Below are positions 39,613-48,734 of a stretch of DNA of 64,000 nt, one piece after another. Made by a program: the position numbers and the translations under genes. The number at the start of each line of letters is the position of its first letter. Position 1 is the first letter of the stretch. Below the pieces are notes generated by a model. It had not been told where the DNA came from. It did not search any database and saw only the letters and a list, made by a program, of their open reading frames with translations. Source of the DNA: Histomonas meleagridis (Eukaryota; Parabasalia; Tritrichomonadida; Dientamoebidae); the NCBI GenBank assembly GCA_020186115.1, contig WSYJ01000134.1, positions 62,001 to 126,000 on the forward strand, given 5' to 3'.

Positions 39613-40728
39613 TCATTTAAGTTTCTTTTCAAGATTTTCTAGCTCTTCCACGCCAAGTCTTTTCAAATAATTAATATTACCATCAGTACATGCGGCAGGT
39701 GTGGCAAAAATAGATTCATAATAACAAATATTTGGTTCCTTAAATTCAAGTAATTTGTTATCTTTCCAACAAATAAGTTTAATTTTTGCAGTTCGATTTG
39801 CTTTTACAACATCGCAGTAATCGCCGCCATCGAAGTACATTGAATCATTTTCGAACTTAGTAAATTTTCCAACAGTAATTTTTCCTTGTTTTAATTCGTT
39901 CATCAATTGAAGTTTGTAAATACCATTCGAAAACTCTTTATTATACATAGGAATATACGAAGATGTTGCATTGTCCATTTTAAGTATATTCTGAAGTGAA
40001 GTGATGTTAGAAAGAATTATTGATTCACAATTTGAAATTTCTGTTTCATTGGGCGCTTGGGCTGCACCGGGGTTACAGTGTTGTTTGAACCATTCAAGAT
40101 GATATTTTTCAGTGTATAATGTGGCATTTTGTGTCGATATTTCAATGGTTGGATTAATCGAGTTTTCAGCTGGAATGTCTACATTAGATAGATTGGCTGT
40201 TTCGGAGAATAGTGGTTTGTTTTGAAGAGCTATTTTAAGTGATTCAATTTGATTAAGATAATTTTGTTTGAATTTACTTGATTCAGAAACAAGCTTTGAA
40301 TATTCCTTTTGTCCAGATTTAATTGGTTTTTCGAATTTGCGGAAGACTTTTAACCTTAGCTTTTCAAATTGGCTACATGTGTCTTGACATTTGATATGTG
40401 AATTAAACATTTCATCGCTTCCATCACAGCAATCACAAATACCATCTCCAACACTCCAGCGTGGAATTTCAATTGGAATAAAACCTGAATTTTTACAAGT
40501 AAATGTTTCGTTTTGAGGTCCTACACCTGTACCTGGCTCGTCAGAGCAATCATTACAATCACAATAATTATCATTAAGTTTTGATAATGGAATTGTTTTT
40601 TTTCCATCAAAGCATGTAAATGTTTCTTTTTCTTCATTTATTAGAGAGGCATATTTTTTGAGCTTTTCTTCTGAAACACCTATTATGTCAAGTGAATAAG
40701 AAGAGAGATAAAACACAAGAACAAACAT
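39613..40728 (-). CDS. Glucosidase II beta subunit-like protein
   Basis: 371 residues with a hydrophobic signal peptide (about 1-14). Two LDL-receptor-A-like cysteine modules follow at about 37-75 and 80-110 (NYCDCNDCSDEPGT; ICDCCDGSDE, Ca2+-binding acidic signature). Next come a helical linker and a C-terminal MRH (mannose-6-phosphate receptor homology) domain from about 275 (GKFTKFENDSMYFDGGDYCD, then ATPAAC). This is the order of PRKCSH/GTB1, the non-catalytic partner of ER alpha-glucosidase II that reads N-glycan mannose. It is shorter than animal homologues (about 520). It ends in LEKKLK without an HDEL-type signal, so ER retention may depend on the alpha subunit. Confidence 0.88.
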   Translation of the reverse strand: MFVLVFYLSSYSLDIIGVSEEKLKKYASLINEEKETFTCFDGKKTIPLSKLNDNYCDCNDCSDEPGTGVGPQNETFTCKNSGFIPIEIPRWSVGDGICDCCDGSDEMFNSHIKCQDTCSQFEKLRLKVFRKFEKPIKSGQKEYSKLVSESSKFKQNYLNQIESLKIALQNKPLFSETANLSNVDIPAENSINPTIEISTQNATLYTEKYHLEWFKQHCNPGAAQAPNETEISNCESIILSNITSLQNILKMDNATSSYIPMYNKEFSNGIYKLQLMNELKQGKITVGKFTKFENDSMYFDGGDYCDVVKANRTAKIKLICWKDNKLLEFKEPNICYYESIFATPAACTDGNINYLKRLGVEELENLEKKLK

Positions 40729-40810
40729 GGACAGCTTATCGTAAACCGCCGATTATCTGGCCGAATATTATCGTTACGCTTTGAAAAAGTCAACATGAAA
40801 CACAACGTAA

Positions 40811-41884
40811 ATGCGAACAAATATCCGAAACCAAAATATTTCTACTGATAAATGCCAACTTAAAACTATGGAACAGGCTATTTTTGGCTTAAAAGAAGAT
40901 AACATGGAAACGTCTGTAATTGAAGCTATGAATTTATTTGACTCCAAATATCAATATTCATTTAATCTTGTTGTTTGTAGATTTGTCTACACTGCATTTA
41001 TTTCGAAAAAACAAGGAGAAAATTTATATTTTGAATTTTTAAAAAATATTGAATTGAGAGAACAACAGGTTATTCAGACTGCACATGGTCCAGTAGAACT
41101 CTTTAGCAAGTTTTTGTTTTGCCAAGAATCACAAGAGTCATTTTATCTTCTTGAAAGAATGATAGAAAACGGATTAACCGATCCTATTTTTGGCAAGAAC
41201 AAAAGAAGCTTATATTTTTCTCATTACAAGACACTTGATGAAGTTAAAGCGTTAAAATGGAAACCTTTTTGGTTTGAGTTTTTCAATAATCTTCCAAGAC
41301 TTTCACGAAATGATTGGAAACTTCATCGCAAATTTGTATCTGATGGTGTTAATCCATCCACTGTATCCAAAGTTATACGTAATGATGATATTGAACGACT
41401 TCAATTACTTTCATCGAGTTTATTTTTTAATTTTAACATGAAAATTAAGCCATCATTATATGAGAGATTTTCTTTTATTAATGAGAAGCCTGTAAATCTT
41501 ATTGAATTCAGTGCATTTTTTGGCGCTGTTAAATGTTTTAAATTTTTGTTATTAAATGGCGGAATAGTAAAATATGCCGGAAAGTTTGCAGTCGCAGGCG
41601 GGAATCTCGAAATTATACATTTGTGCGAGCAAAATCATGCGTCATTTGATATGGGATTCGAAATTGCGATAAAGTTCCATCAAAATGATGTTTTTAAATA
41701 TCTTTATGAGAACCATTTAACTAAAGATAAAGGACTGGTGTACATGGGCACAAAATGTATCGATTGTAATAATTATGAACTGTTGGCATTCTTGGAACGC
41801 GAAGGGCTGAGAATCGATGAAAGAATAATTAGTGAGTCAGCAAGAATCGTTTTCACGAAGTTAAGCAGTACAAAATTTAATTAA
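40811..41884 (+). CDS. DUF3447-type ankyrin protein, truncated copy
   Basis: 357 residues. It is the most diverged of the four DUF3447 genes here (NDWKLHRKFVSDGVNPSTV, VIRNDDIERLQLLSS, AGGNLEIIHLCEQNHAS, KFHQNDVFKYLYENH). After SESARI the sequence leaves the family and stops (VFTKLSSTKFN), and no ankyrin unit/spacer array follows. It is probably 3'-truncated, either by deletion or by the arrival of the decayed gene at 41.96 kb. It is divergent (about 80 bp) from the glucosidase II beta gene. Confidence 0.7.
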   Translation: MRTNIRNQNISTDKCQLKTMEQAIFGLKEDNMETSVIEAMNLFDSKYQYSFNLVVCRFVYTAFISKKQGENLYFEFLKNIELREQQVIQTAHGPVELFSKFLFCQESQESFYLLERMIENGLTDPIFGKNKRSLYFSHYKTLDEVKALKWKPFWFEFFNNLPRLSRNDWKLHRKFVSDGVNPSTVSKVIRNDDIERLQLLSSSLFFNFNMKIKPSLYERFSFINEKPVNLIEFSAFFGAVKCFKFLLLNGGIVKYAGKFAVAGGNLEIIHLCEQNHASFDMGFEIAIKFHQNDVFKYLYENHLTKDKGLVYMGTKCIDCNNYELLAFLEREGLRIDERIISESARIVFTKLSSTKFN

Positions 41885-41961
41885 TGTTTGTAAACACCAT
41901 GAATATGAATCATTTTTATGTTAACATAAAAGAGTAAAAAATTTTTAATTATTAAAACAGT

Positions 41962-43272
41962 TTCATTCGAGTTCATTCCATTAACATACGATGATGGAAC
42001 AACTCTATCACAATTAGATGTTTCCGATATTCCAATCGAACCTTTTCTTGATTCCGAGTTAAAACCGTCGCTTCAACCTCCGCCACATTCAAATTTGATC
42101 TCGACCGATGGCGAACTCCTTGGTATCATTAATTTTTTAGTGTGGATGTTATGGCACAAAAGGGCATGAAATCCAATATCCAGAATTTGTTTTTCAAAAT
42201 AATATTAAAGAAGAAGATATAAAAATCGCTGAACTACTCTTTACTACTTATAAAGAATTTCGTAAATTATCAAAAACTAGTTTCGAACCACGTTATGAAT
42301 TAGCCAATCGTTATCGTGCTGTTCATAAACAAGAAATTATATTAAGCGAATTACAAAAACGATTCTTAAGAACAATTATAATTTCACCTGTACCAGGACG
42401 AGAAAGTCTTTTTCTTTTTACATATAGTTTTGATACTGATGAAGAAGAAACAATAATTTATATTAACACTAATGATGAACATTTAAGGCTAATCAAAAGA
42501 GTTAATTCTAATAATTATAATTGTTATGAAAATCCATTTTCAATTGAACGAAATTAAGAAATCGAATTTAATCAAGATTCAAATATTTCTGATATTGAAC
42601 GCTTTCATTTGATTACTAATGATAAAATTATTCTTCAACCGAATGAAGAATTAAATCTTTTATGGAACAACACATAAAATAATACAATTGCATATTGATA
42701 TATTAACTTCTGAAGTTTTAAGTATTGGCGATAAATTAAAATTAGAATTAAAACAATATAAAGGTAATAAAATTTGTTGTAGAACTAATGATTATCGAAT
42801 CGTAGAATTCTTAAATTATTTTAATCCTGAAAAACTTAAAAATATTAGCATTTGTATGGAATTTGACATTAAAAAAAGTTATCGGAAAAATTATTATTAA
42901 AATTAAAGATAAAAGAATTAATAATAAACGGAAACAAAAATGTATCGGCAAATCAGAAATTTCTTTGGTTAACGGAGAAAGTGCCAAAAGAACTTACCTT
43001 ATGTAAATAAAGATAATAAATCTAAGAAAATTAAGTTAACTACAACACATCCAGATTTGATTATGTTCGATCCAACACATTATATTGTAGGGCCATTGGA
43101 AACAATTAAAATTAGAGCGCTGTTTTTGCCTAATGATAGTGTGGGAGATGTAAAAATTAGAGTATTCGTACATGAAATTGGATTAAATGCTGATCCAGCT
43201 GAATACTTGAAAATTTTAGTGCATTATAAGAAAGAAGAAAATTTAAAACTTTTGTTTATAAATAAAATATAA
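41962..43272 (+). pseudogene. Decayed gene, possibly nephrocystin-4-like
   Basis: Coding-like sequence in several frames. A first segment (FEFIPLTYDDGTTLSQLD, then PPPHSN) is followed by a long open stretch 42160-42556 (AELLFTTYKEFRKLSK, then PGRESLFLFTYSFD). A stop comes at 42556, then ERFHLITNDKIILQPNEELNL. The last frame, 43057-43272 (FDPTHYIVGPLETIKIRALF, then RVFVHEIGLNADP), has the Ig-like '.FDP..I.V.P.....I...F.P' and V.V.Y pattern. The Ig-like repeats and order recall nephrocystin-4, a basal-body/transition-zone protein, but I cannot confirm this. At least three frame breaks show that it is dead. It has no start codon and abuts the truncated DUF3447 gene. Confidence 0.45.
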
Positions 43273-43772
43273 TGTTTCTTAAAATTATTAAAAATATTAA
43301 CAATCACTAAATAGCACCATATGATTTAAGTGTTGTTTTATATCTGAAAACATATTTAAATATTGAATAGATTGATAATTTTGCAAGAGATAAATATTAG
43401 CATTCAATTTTTCAAAAAGATTATTTTGTAAATTGTGTACATTAGAAATACCATGTGTTCCTTTGTGACTCTCAATTTTTTTTTTCTAATTATAAAACAT
43501 CATGCTTCGAATTTTTCAATATATTTTTTGTTCTTAATTTTAATATAATATCATACATTCCAGATTCATTCTATGTCAGTTAATATCATTTTTGTATAAT
43601 CCTATTAGAAATTATAAGGGTGCCCACAATTTTTACGTATAAATATTTGAGGCTCAAAATGGCATAATTCTATATATGACCATTTATAAAGCCAAAAAAC
43701 AGAAGGGTTTTTTGACATTGGTAGGTATATAATGCGGTCGGGACTGACCCCGACCTTAAGTTTTCACTGGGA
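43273..43772. other. Gene-free flank left of the Maverick relic
   Basis: About 500 AT-rich bases with no credible frame. Confidence 0.4.
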
Positions 43773-43824
43773 GGATTGGAGGTGCCCTTCGGACCCCTCC
43801 GGAGGCCGAAGACCCCTCCAATCC
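43773..43824. repeat. GC-rich hairpin just outside the Maverick
   Basis: An inverted repeat with arms GGATTGGAGG and CCTCCAATCC, nested arms CTTCGG and CCGAAG, and a palindromic centre (CCTCCGGAGG). It is strikingly GC-rich in an AT-rich setting. It lies 60 bp left of the terminal inverted repeat. Whether it is part of another element or of the host is unclear. Confidence 0.7.
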
Positions 43825-43882
43825 CCCGAGTGTGCTCGCTACAAAAATCATTTTGATTTTTGTGAGCCATACAATTCGTCTA

Positions 43883-44074
43883 AAAATTTGAATGCACATT
43901 CAATTTTGAGAGAACGGGAAACTTTTTGATAGGAACGATAGCACTTTTAGCACCACTTTCCGCATAAACCTATTAAAAATATCGCATAATCAACACGAAT
44001 TGACCCCGGTTATGTTTGGTCGGACATTTATCCTATTCAATTTATCTTTGGTCGGAGGTTAGTAGTCGAAAAGC
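43883..44074. repeat. Left terminal inverted repeat of the Maverick relic
   Basis: About 192 bp, matching the reverse complement of 49642-49836 with scattered differences. Shared landmarks are AATGCACATTCAATTTTGAG, GATAGGAACGATAGCACTTT and GGTCGGACATTTATCCTAT. No obvious 6-bp target duplication flanks the pair. Confidence 0.88.
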
Positions 44075-44263
44075 GACGGTTATCGTTTGGTCGCATGGCA
44101 AACTTGATTTTTATAAATGCTTAAACCTGTGTCTAAAACGTATTTTTTTATTTCGCAAAATGAAAACCGTTTTCCGCCTGAATTTGTTGATTCTCAAAAT
44201 CCTAGATATATAGTAGTACAACAATGTAAGTGTAAATTTAAGGATTATTTAGTATCTGATGTT

Positions 44264-44902
44264 TCAATGCATGCTGATTTCATTGAACGTGACCATTATG
44301 AAGATTATTTTTGATAGTTTTTGATAAACTGAATAAATTTGATCTTTAATATAAGGCAATGGTATTTGAGCTATCATATAACTTAATTGTTGTTTAGAGA
44401 AATTAGGAAATATAAATATAGTACTTACATTAGCTTTAACTTCAGCAGGTAAAGATTTCCAAAATTGAACAGCGAAAAATACAGAACATTGAATATGAGC
44501 TAATTTAGTAAATAATTGATTAAAATAACTAGTAGGTTTTTTAAATAAAGGACTATTAGCACAATCTTCAAAAAATATTATAGTATGTAAAGTTAAATTA
44601 TTAAAATTATTAATATATAATTTTTCAAATAATTCAATTATTTGATTATCTACTATTTTATTTTCCCAATGATTATTTTTAATTTCATTATAAAATTGTT
44701 TCCATTTTAATATATCTTTAACTATATCTTCTGCTTGATTTTCAGCTACATATAAAATTGGGATTTTAATTAAAGGTTTTAATGATTCAAATGTAGGATC
44801 ATTTTTTAATCCATTTTTATTAATATAAATTAATAAATGAGTTCTAGGACTAATATTACTAATTTTAATAATTTCTCTAATTATACATTGAGTTTTTCCC
44901 AC
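44264..44902 (-). pseudogene. Maverick DNA-packaging ATPase, main part (frameshifted)
   Basis: 212 codons. The frame opens with MGKTQCIIREI, which is the second half of the P-loop, and continues with a FtsK/HerA-type core. TIIFFEDCANSPLFKKP is a Walker B-like strand (IIFFED), and FFAVQFWKSLPAEVKANVSTIF is the following sensor region. This is the conserved A32-like packaging ATPase of Mavericks and related viruses. The N-terminal part and first half of the P-loop lie in the other frame (44877-45059). A one-base shift in GTGGGAAAAAC (minus strand) separates them. Confidence 0.75.
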
Positions 44903-45059
44903 TTCTTTGTCTACCTACTGCTATATTTAAAGAATTATAAGGTACATTCACTTCTGGATGAATTTCACTTATTAATTCTTCATTTAATTTAGGTTTATTT
45001 TTATATAAACAATAATCAATCATATTATCCATGACATCAATATTAATATCGTTTTCCAT
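44877..45059 (-). pseudogene. Maverick packaging ATPase, N-terminal part
   Basis: 60 codons from ATG 45059 (MENDINIDVMDNMIDYCLYK), ending in VGRQRSGKNSMYN. The GRQRSGK is the start of a Walker A motif that continues correctly only in the overlapping frame (44264-44902). It is part of the same broken gene. Confidence 0.7.
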
Positions 45060-45098
45060 AAAATAAATTAATCTTATAAAATCATTTCATTATTATTA

Positions 45099-45491
45099 AT
45101 GGAAGCTCTTTATACATGTTTTGCACAAGAGTTTAAAGATTGTGATTTTACTGCTATAAATATTAAACCTTCATTTTCTATCGTTAAAAATAAAAATGTA
45201 ATAACATTAACTGTAACTGTGTATAATAAATATCATAATTTATTAAGAAAACAAATTTATAAATTTATAGATGAAAAATATCATTTAACTATTAAAAATC
45301 CTCTACAAAATATAACACCTGAACAATTAGATCAAGCTTATCAAATATCTAAAATGGAATTATTAAATCAAATATTTAATGATGATTTTAACAAATATAA
45401 TGCTTATGTAAATAAATTAAATGTTTTACAAAATTATGCGATCTCAATAATGCCTCAAAATCATAATGATCAAGCTCGTGGTGTTTTATAA
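45099..45491 (+). CDS. Maverick-associated protein, unknown
   Basis: 130 residues, complete, divergent from the ATPase (about 40 bp apart). The first half is beta-strand-like with alternating hydrophobics (NVITLTVTVYNKYHNLL) and the second half is helical. I do not recognise the family. Its position between ATPase and capsid genes suggests a virion or packaging accessory protein. Confidence 0.6.
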   Translation: MEALYTCFAQEFKDCDFTAINIKPSFSIVKNKNVITLTVTVYNKYHNLLRKQIYKFIDEKYHLTIKNPLQNITPEQLDQAYQISKMELLNQIFNDDFNKYNAYVNKLNVLQNYAISIMPQNHNDQARGVL

Positions 45492-46094
45492 ATAAAAACT
45501 TAATGTCATTTATATTTTCTAACGTTCGAAAAGTGACACATTTGAATGAATAAATGTATAATGATTAATATGTAATTTTTATTTACAAATAATCAGTGTT
45601 AAAAAAATGAATTGATTTTGATCGTATTTTCCCACTTTTTAATTGACGATAGATTCAATTTTTGCAGTTATGTACTAACTTAGGATATAAATTAATTTTC
45701 GATATCATGGAAAACGATCAGTAAACTATTTAAACATAAAATATCTGATAGTACAGTCTTTATTAAGTTCAAAAAGTCATTGTGATCAAAACTCTCAGAA
45801 AACGACATTATCGCGATTCAATTTTATGATCGTATATTTCGACAAAAACTATGATCGTAGTAACTTTGGATCTTACAGTCATTTTGGCATTTTTTATCGT
45901 TAACGTTCATCTATCGTACTATTCAAAAATTACTTTTATCATAAACCATTGAAATAAATTGAATAGTTTACTAAGGAGTACCTATCGATTGAATAGTTTA
46001 TTGATCGGTATTTTCCGGATGAAAATGAAGATGCAAAGATTAAATTCATTTTTTAGACACAAAACAATGAAAAAAAAATGTTGTTTGAGGTTGT
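45492..46094. other. Gene-free stretch inside the Maverick
   Basis: About 600 AT-rich bases with no ORF. A short direct repeat (ATTGAATAGTTTA, near 45957 and 45990) is present. This is a likely site where the missing genes were deleted. Confidence 0.4.
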
Positions 46095-46319
46095 TTACTC
46101 AATGAATTGGAGGATTCCTCGTACTTGATCTAATTTGTCCTCCCTGAGTAGCTCCATTAGGTAATCTCGGATAAGATCACGGCAATTGGTGAGGCAATTT
46201 GATGGTTCCGCCGTGATCGACTCGTCCTCCCACAGCAACACGAAGTAGAGGACTTTGTCGTCGCCTTCCATACGGAAGTAGTGGTCAAGGATGCATTGGA
46301 CCGGGTACTCTTGTTCCAT
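46095..46319 (-). CDS. Stand-alone chromodomain-like protein
   Basis: 74 residues from ATG 46319. The whole ORF fits one chromodomain: EYPVQCILDHYF (strand 1, '.Y.VE.IL..R'), VLYFVLLWEDES ('.YLVKW.G'), ITAEPSNCL ('..WEP..NL', with Trp replaced by Ala), and a C-terminal helix CRDLIRDYLMELL. One cage tryptophan (LLW) is kept. The ORF is much more GC-rich than the flanking Maverick genes. Chromodomains occur at the C-terminus of Maverick and chromovirus integrases, so this could be a leftover integrase end, or a host or other-element fragment. It reads histone methyl-lysine in other families, but binding here is unproven. Confidence 0.6.
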   Translation of the reverse strand: MEQEYPVQCILDHYFRMEGDDKVLYFVLLWEDESITAEPSNCLTNCRDLIRDYLMELLREDKLDQVRGILQFIE

Positions 46320-46457
46320 TGTCAAATGAATTTAGGGTACCCTAATATAAACTATTCAAATATAATGATTTATTTAAAACTATTATGATGTTTTTTGAAT
46401 CATTTCAAGTTCATTTGGTATATGTTAATATGATTTTTTAAAATAATTACTTTTTAT

Positions 46458-47720
46458 TTAATAACCATCAGGAGTACCATTAGCATAATATTTCAATCCA
46501 TTATGTAAATCTAATGTGAAATAAGTATCACGACAAATGAATAATTGAGGGGGAGGTGGATGATTTCCAGCATCATCAACATTATAATAAGTATCGTTAG
46601 CTTGAGTATATATAGGTTGCCCCTTAATTTGTATCGGGATGTTTTGACCGTTAGAGTCTAAGCCGTCGAATACGTAACCACCACGCGAACGTTCACATTG
46701 TATATTAAGCATAAAAGAAGTAGCATCACTTAATGTATTATTATATCTTGTACCATTAGAAGCATTTCTATCCATAGTTAAAGAATCTTCGAATTCTTTA
46801 GTACATTGTATACCACCATCTAAATCAGAAGCAACTAATTGATATTGTAAAAATCTTGCACCTAAAGTAGGAATAGGTTCATCAGGATAATTTTGACCTG
46901 CAATAGTTAATTGTACATTATTATAAATAGGATTATCAAAACAAGTATAATCATTAGCATGTTTTGGAAATACAACTGTAATAGTTGTGACATTAAATAA
47001 AGGCATATTAATAGTAGATTGTATACCAGATTCTGTAGCAGCTAACGCAAATGCATTATAATCTAATTGTTGAGAAGGAATTATTAAACCTCCAGGTTGT
47101 TGAAGTATTTGAGCTATTTGATTTAAAGTTTCTTCTTTAACTCCAAATCCAAACATATTAGATTTACATGAAAGTACAGTTAAACCTGTACAATATAAAG
47201 AAACATTCTCAGTTGCAGTATCAATAGTATGATTAGTTTCAGTATCACATTTAAATGTAGTAGTTATATTAGCTGAATTACCTATTTGAGCAAAACCATG
47301 AGTAAATAAAGGTAAATTATTAAATGTAGCATTAATAGAAGAATCTTCTAAAAATTCTTTAACTTCTTTAATTTTACGTGGATCTACTTGACACCATACT
47401 AAACCATTTTGTTTAACATAAAACTTTAATTCAATATCACCAACTAATCTATTTGGATATAAATCAAATGCTTGTAAAGCTAATATATCTTCGAATGGAA
47501 GATTCATTTCAAATTCAATATCATGTTTATTTCCATCTGCAATTGTATTTAAATCAACATAAGTACCACAAACAGATTGAGAATATTCTGAAACATTTTC
47601 ATATAAAAAATGTGTATATTTTCTAGTTTTCTTTTCAGCATATAGTTTAATTGTAGAATAACAATAACCTTCACAACAATATTCATTTTGTTGATAACCA
47701 GTAGAAATATAATTAGACAT
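46458..47720 (-). CDS. Maverick major capsid-like protein, main part
   Basis: 420 residues, beta-rich (STIKLYAEKK, DIEFEMNLPFEDILALQAFDLYPNRLVGDIELKFYV, TTITVVFPKHANDYTCF). The size, composition and place in the element fit the double-jelly-roll major capsid protein of Mavericks. The frame continues upstream through a single in-frame TGA (47727-47729) into 47727-48083. Without that stop the protein would be about 541 residues, close to known capsid lengths. The first ATG after the stop is 47720, so this part may still be translated, but lacking the first strands. Confidence 0.65.
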   Translation of the reverse strand: MSNYISTGYQQNEYCCEGYCYSTIKLYAEKKTRKYTHFLYENVSEYSQSVCGTYVDLNTIADGNKHDIEFEMNLPFEDILALQAFDLYPNRLVGDIELKFYVKQNGLVWCQVDPRKIKEVKEFLEDSSINATFNNLPLFTHGFAQIGNSANITTTFKCDTETNHTIDTATENVSLYCTGLTVLSCKSNMFGFGVKEETLNQIAQILQQPGGLIIPSQQLDYNAFALAATESGIQSTINMPLFNVTTITVVFPKHANDYTCFDNPIYNNVQLTIAGQNYPDEPIPTLGARFLQYQLVASDLDGGIQCTKEFEDSLTMDRNASNGTRYNNTLSDATSFMLNIQCERSRGGYVFDGLDSNGQNIPIQIKGQPIYTQANDTYYNVDDAGNHPPPPQLFICRDTYFTLDLHNGLKYYANGTPDGY

Positions 47721-47726
47721 AATTTG

Positions 47727-48083
47727 TCATTGATCTAATAATTGATTAGAACTCTTAAAACCTATAAATATTTTAGCTAAATTTTCTGGATCTGTCAAAT
47801 TACTAGAATTAATAGCTTTTGATAATTGTACATTTATTCTAATTTTAAAATTAATAAAACCTTCAGTTATTTGTGAAACCATATGATCACCATGAGTAAT
47901 TCTTAATCTAGTTTCTTGTGATTGATTAAAAGGTGCATTTTGATCATGACAATCTTCAGTTCTTAAAATAATAGAACGAGTACCATCATTTTTAGCAATT
48001 AAATCTTTAAGACGATCAAAATAAGCTCCTACATTACCTTGATCATCTTGTTCATTTTTAGATTGCGTATTATTATAATACAT
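47727..48083 (-). CDS. Maverick capsid-like protein, N-terminal part (ends at in-frame TGA)
   Basis: 118 residues from ATG 48083, in the same frame as 46458-47720. It contains SIILRTEDCHDQNAP and a beta-rich ITEGFINFKIRINVQLSK, the first strands of a jelly-roll, then ends KSSNQLLDQ-TGA. Two codons later the next ATG opens the main part. It is most simply a nonsense mutation in one gene. Confidence 0.6.
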   Translation of the reverse strand: MYYNNTQSKNEQDDQGNVGAYFDRLKDLIAKNDGTRSIILRTEDCHDQNAPFNQSQETRLRITHGDHMVSQITEGFINFKIRINVQLSKAINSSNLTDPENLAKIFIGFKSSNQLLDQ

Positions 48084-48117
48084 TAATAAAAATGAAAAAT
48101 ATTTTTCATAATTTTTA

Positions 48118-48390
48118 ATGGCGTGGGGGTTGTGGAATAAATTTAAATCAAATATAAAGAAAATAGGACCTTTACTTATAAAAGTGAAAGAAGGCTTCGC
48201 AAAAATTAGTCCCCATATTGCGAAAGGTTATGAATTTGCTAAACAACATAAAGAAGACATTAAAAAAATAAATTGTCTTAAAAAGTTATTTGTGGATAAA
48301 ATATTTGAAACCGGTGATAAAATAATATCATTATTCCAAAATATAGGAAATGAAGCAAATGACAAGATCCATCCTATATTTTATAAATAA
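48118..48390 (+). CDS. Small amphipathic Maverick protein 1
   Basis: 90 residues. It begins MAWGLWNKFKSNIKKI, a Trp-rich basic amphipathic segment, followed by a helical basic middle (KEGFAKISPHIAKGYEFAKQ). Its N-terminus matches that of the next gene (M-[AV]-W-G-[LF]-W-N-K-[FI]-K), so the two are paralogues. It could be a minor capsid or membrane-disrupting protein by analogy with small amphipathic virion proteins; this is inference. Confidence 0.6.
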   Translation: MAWGLWNKFKSNIKKIGPLLIKVKEGFAKISPHIAKGYEFAKQHKEDIKKINCLKKLFVDKIFETGDKIISLFQNIGNEANDKIHPIFYK

Positions 48391-48424
48391 AAAAAGAATT
48401 AATAATTTATTTTTATTATTATTT

Positions 48425-48694
48425 ATGGTCTGGGGTTTTTGGAACAAAATTAAAAACGGATTTAAAAAAGCTGGTGCTTGGATTAAAAATAAAATTATTA
48501 AACCAGTCGGAAGATTTATTGGTAATGTATGGAATAAAGTAGCTAAACCTGTTGTAAATACAGTAGGTAAAATACCTGGAATTGAAAATTTACCTGGTCA
48601 TGCAGGTGCTATTGCGAAAGGAATTAAAATAGCAGATAAATTATCACCTGTTATAGATGGTGTAGCAAATGCACTAGTTGGTCAAAAGAAATAA
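48425..48694 (+). CDS. Small amphipathic Maverick protein 2
   Basis: 89 residues from ATG 48425 (MVWGFWNKIKNGFKKAGAW), chosen because it aligns with the start of the preceding paralogue; an in-frame ATG at 48350 overlaps that gene. Basic and Gly/Ala-rich, with repeated K-P-V-x-x-x-I/V patterns (IIKPVGRFIGNVWNKVAKPV) and a GHAGAIAKGIKIADKL helix. It is tandem with the first copy and probably serves a similar virion role. Confidence 0.62.
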   Translation: MVWGFWNKIKNGFKKAGAWIKNKIIKPVGRFIGNVWNKVAKPVVNTVGKIPGIENLPGHAGAIAKGIKIADKLSPVIDGVANALVGQKK

Positions 48695-48734
48695 TAAAAT
48701 ATTATATATATTGATTTGAATTTTTTAAACCAAA

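Noticed and set aside
43670-43929. Two overlapping frames across the GC-rich hairpin and TIR
   Set aside because: They arise from the palindrome and inverted repeat and are not gene-like.
45099-45491. Maverick polymerase or integrase fragment
   Set aside because: No DDE, YxDTD or other polymerase/integrase motif is visible in this or any other ORF of the element.
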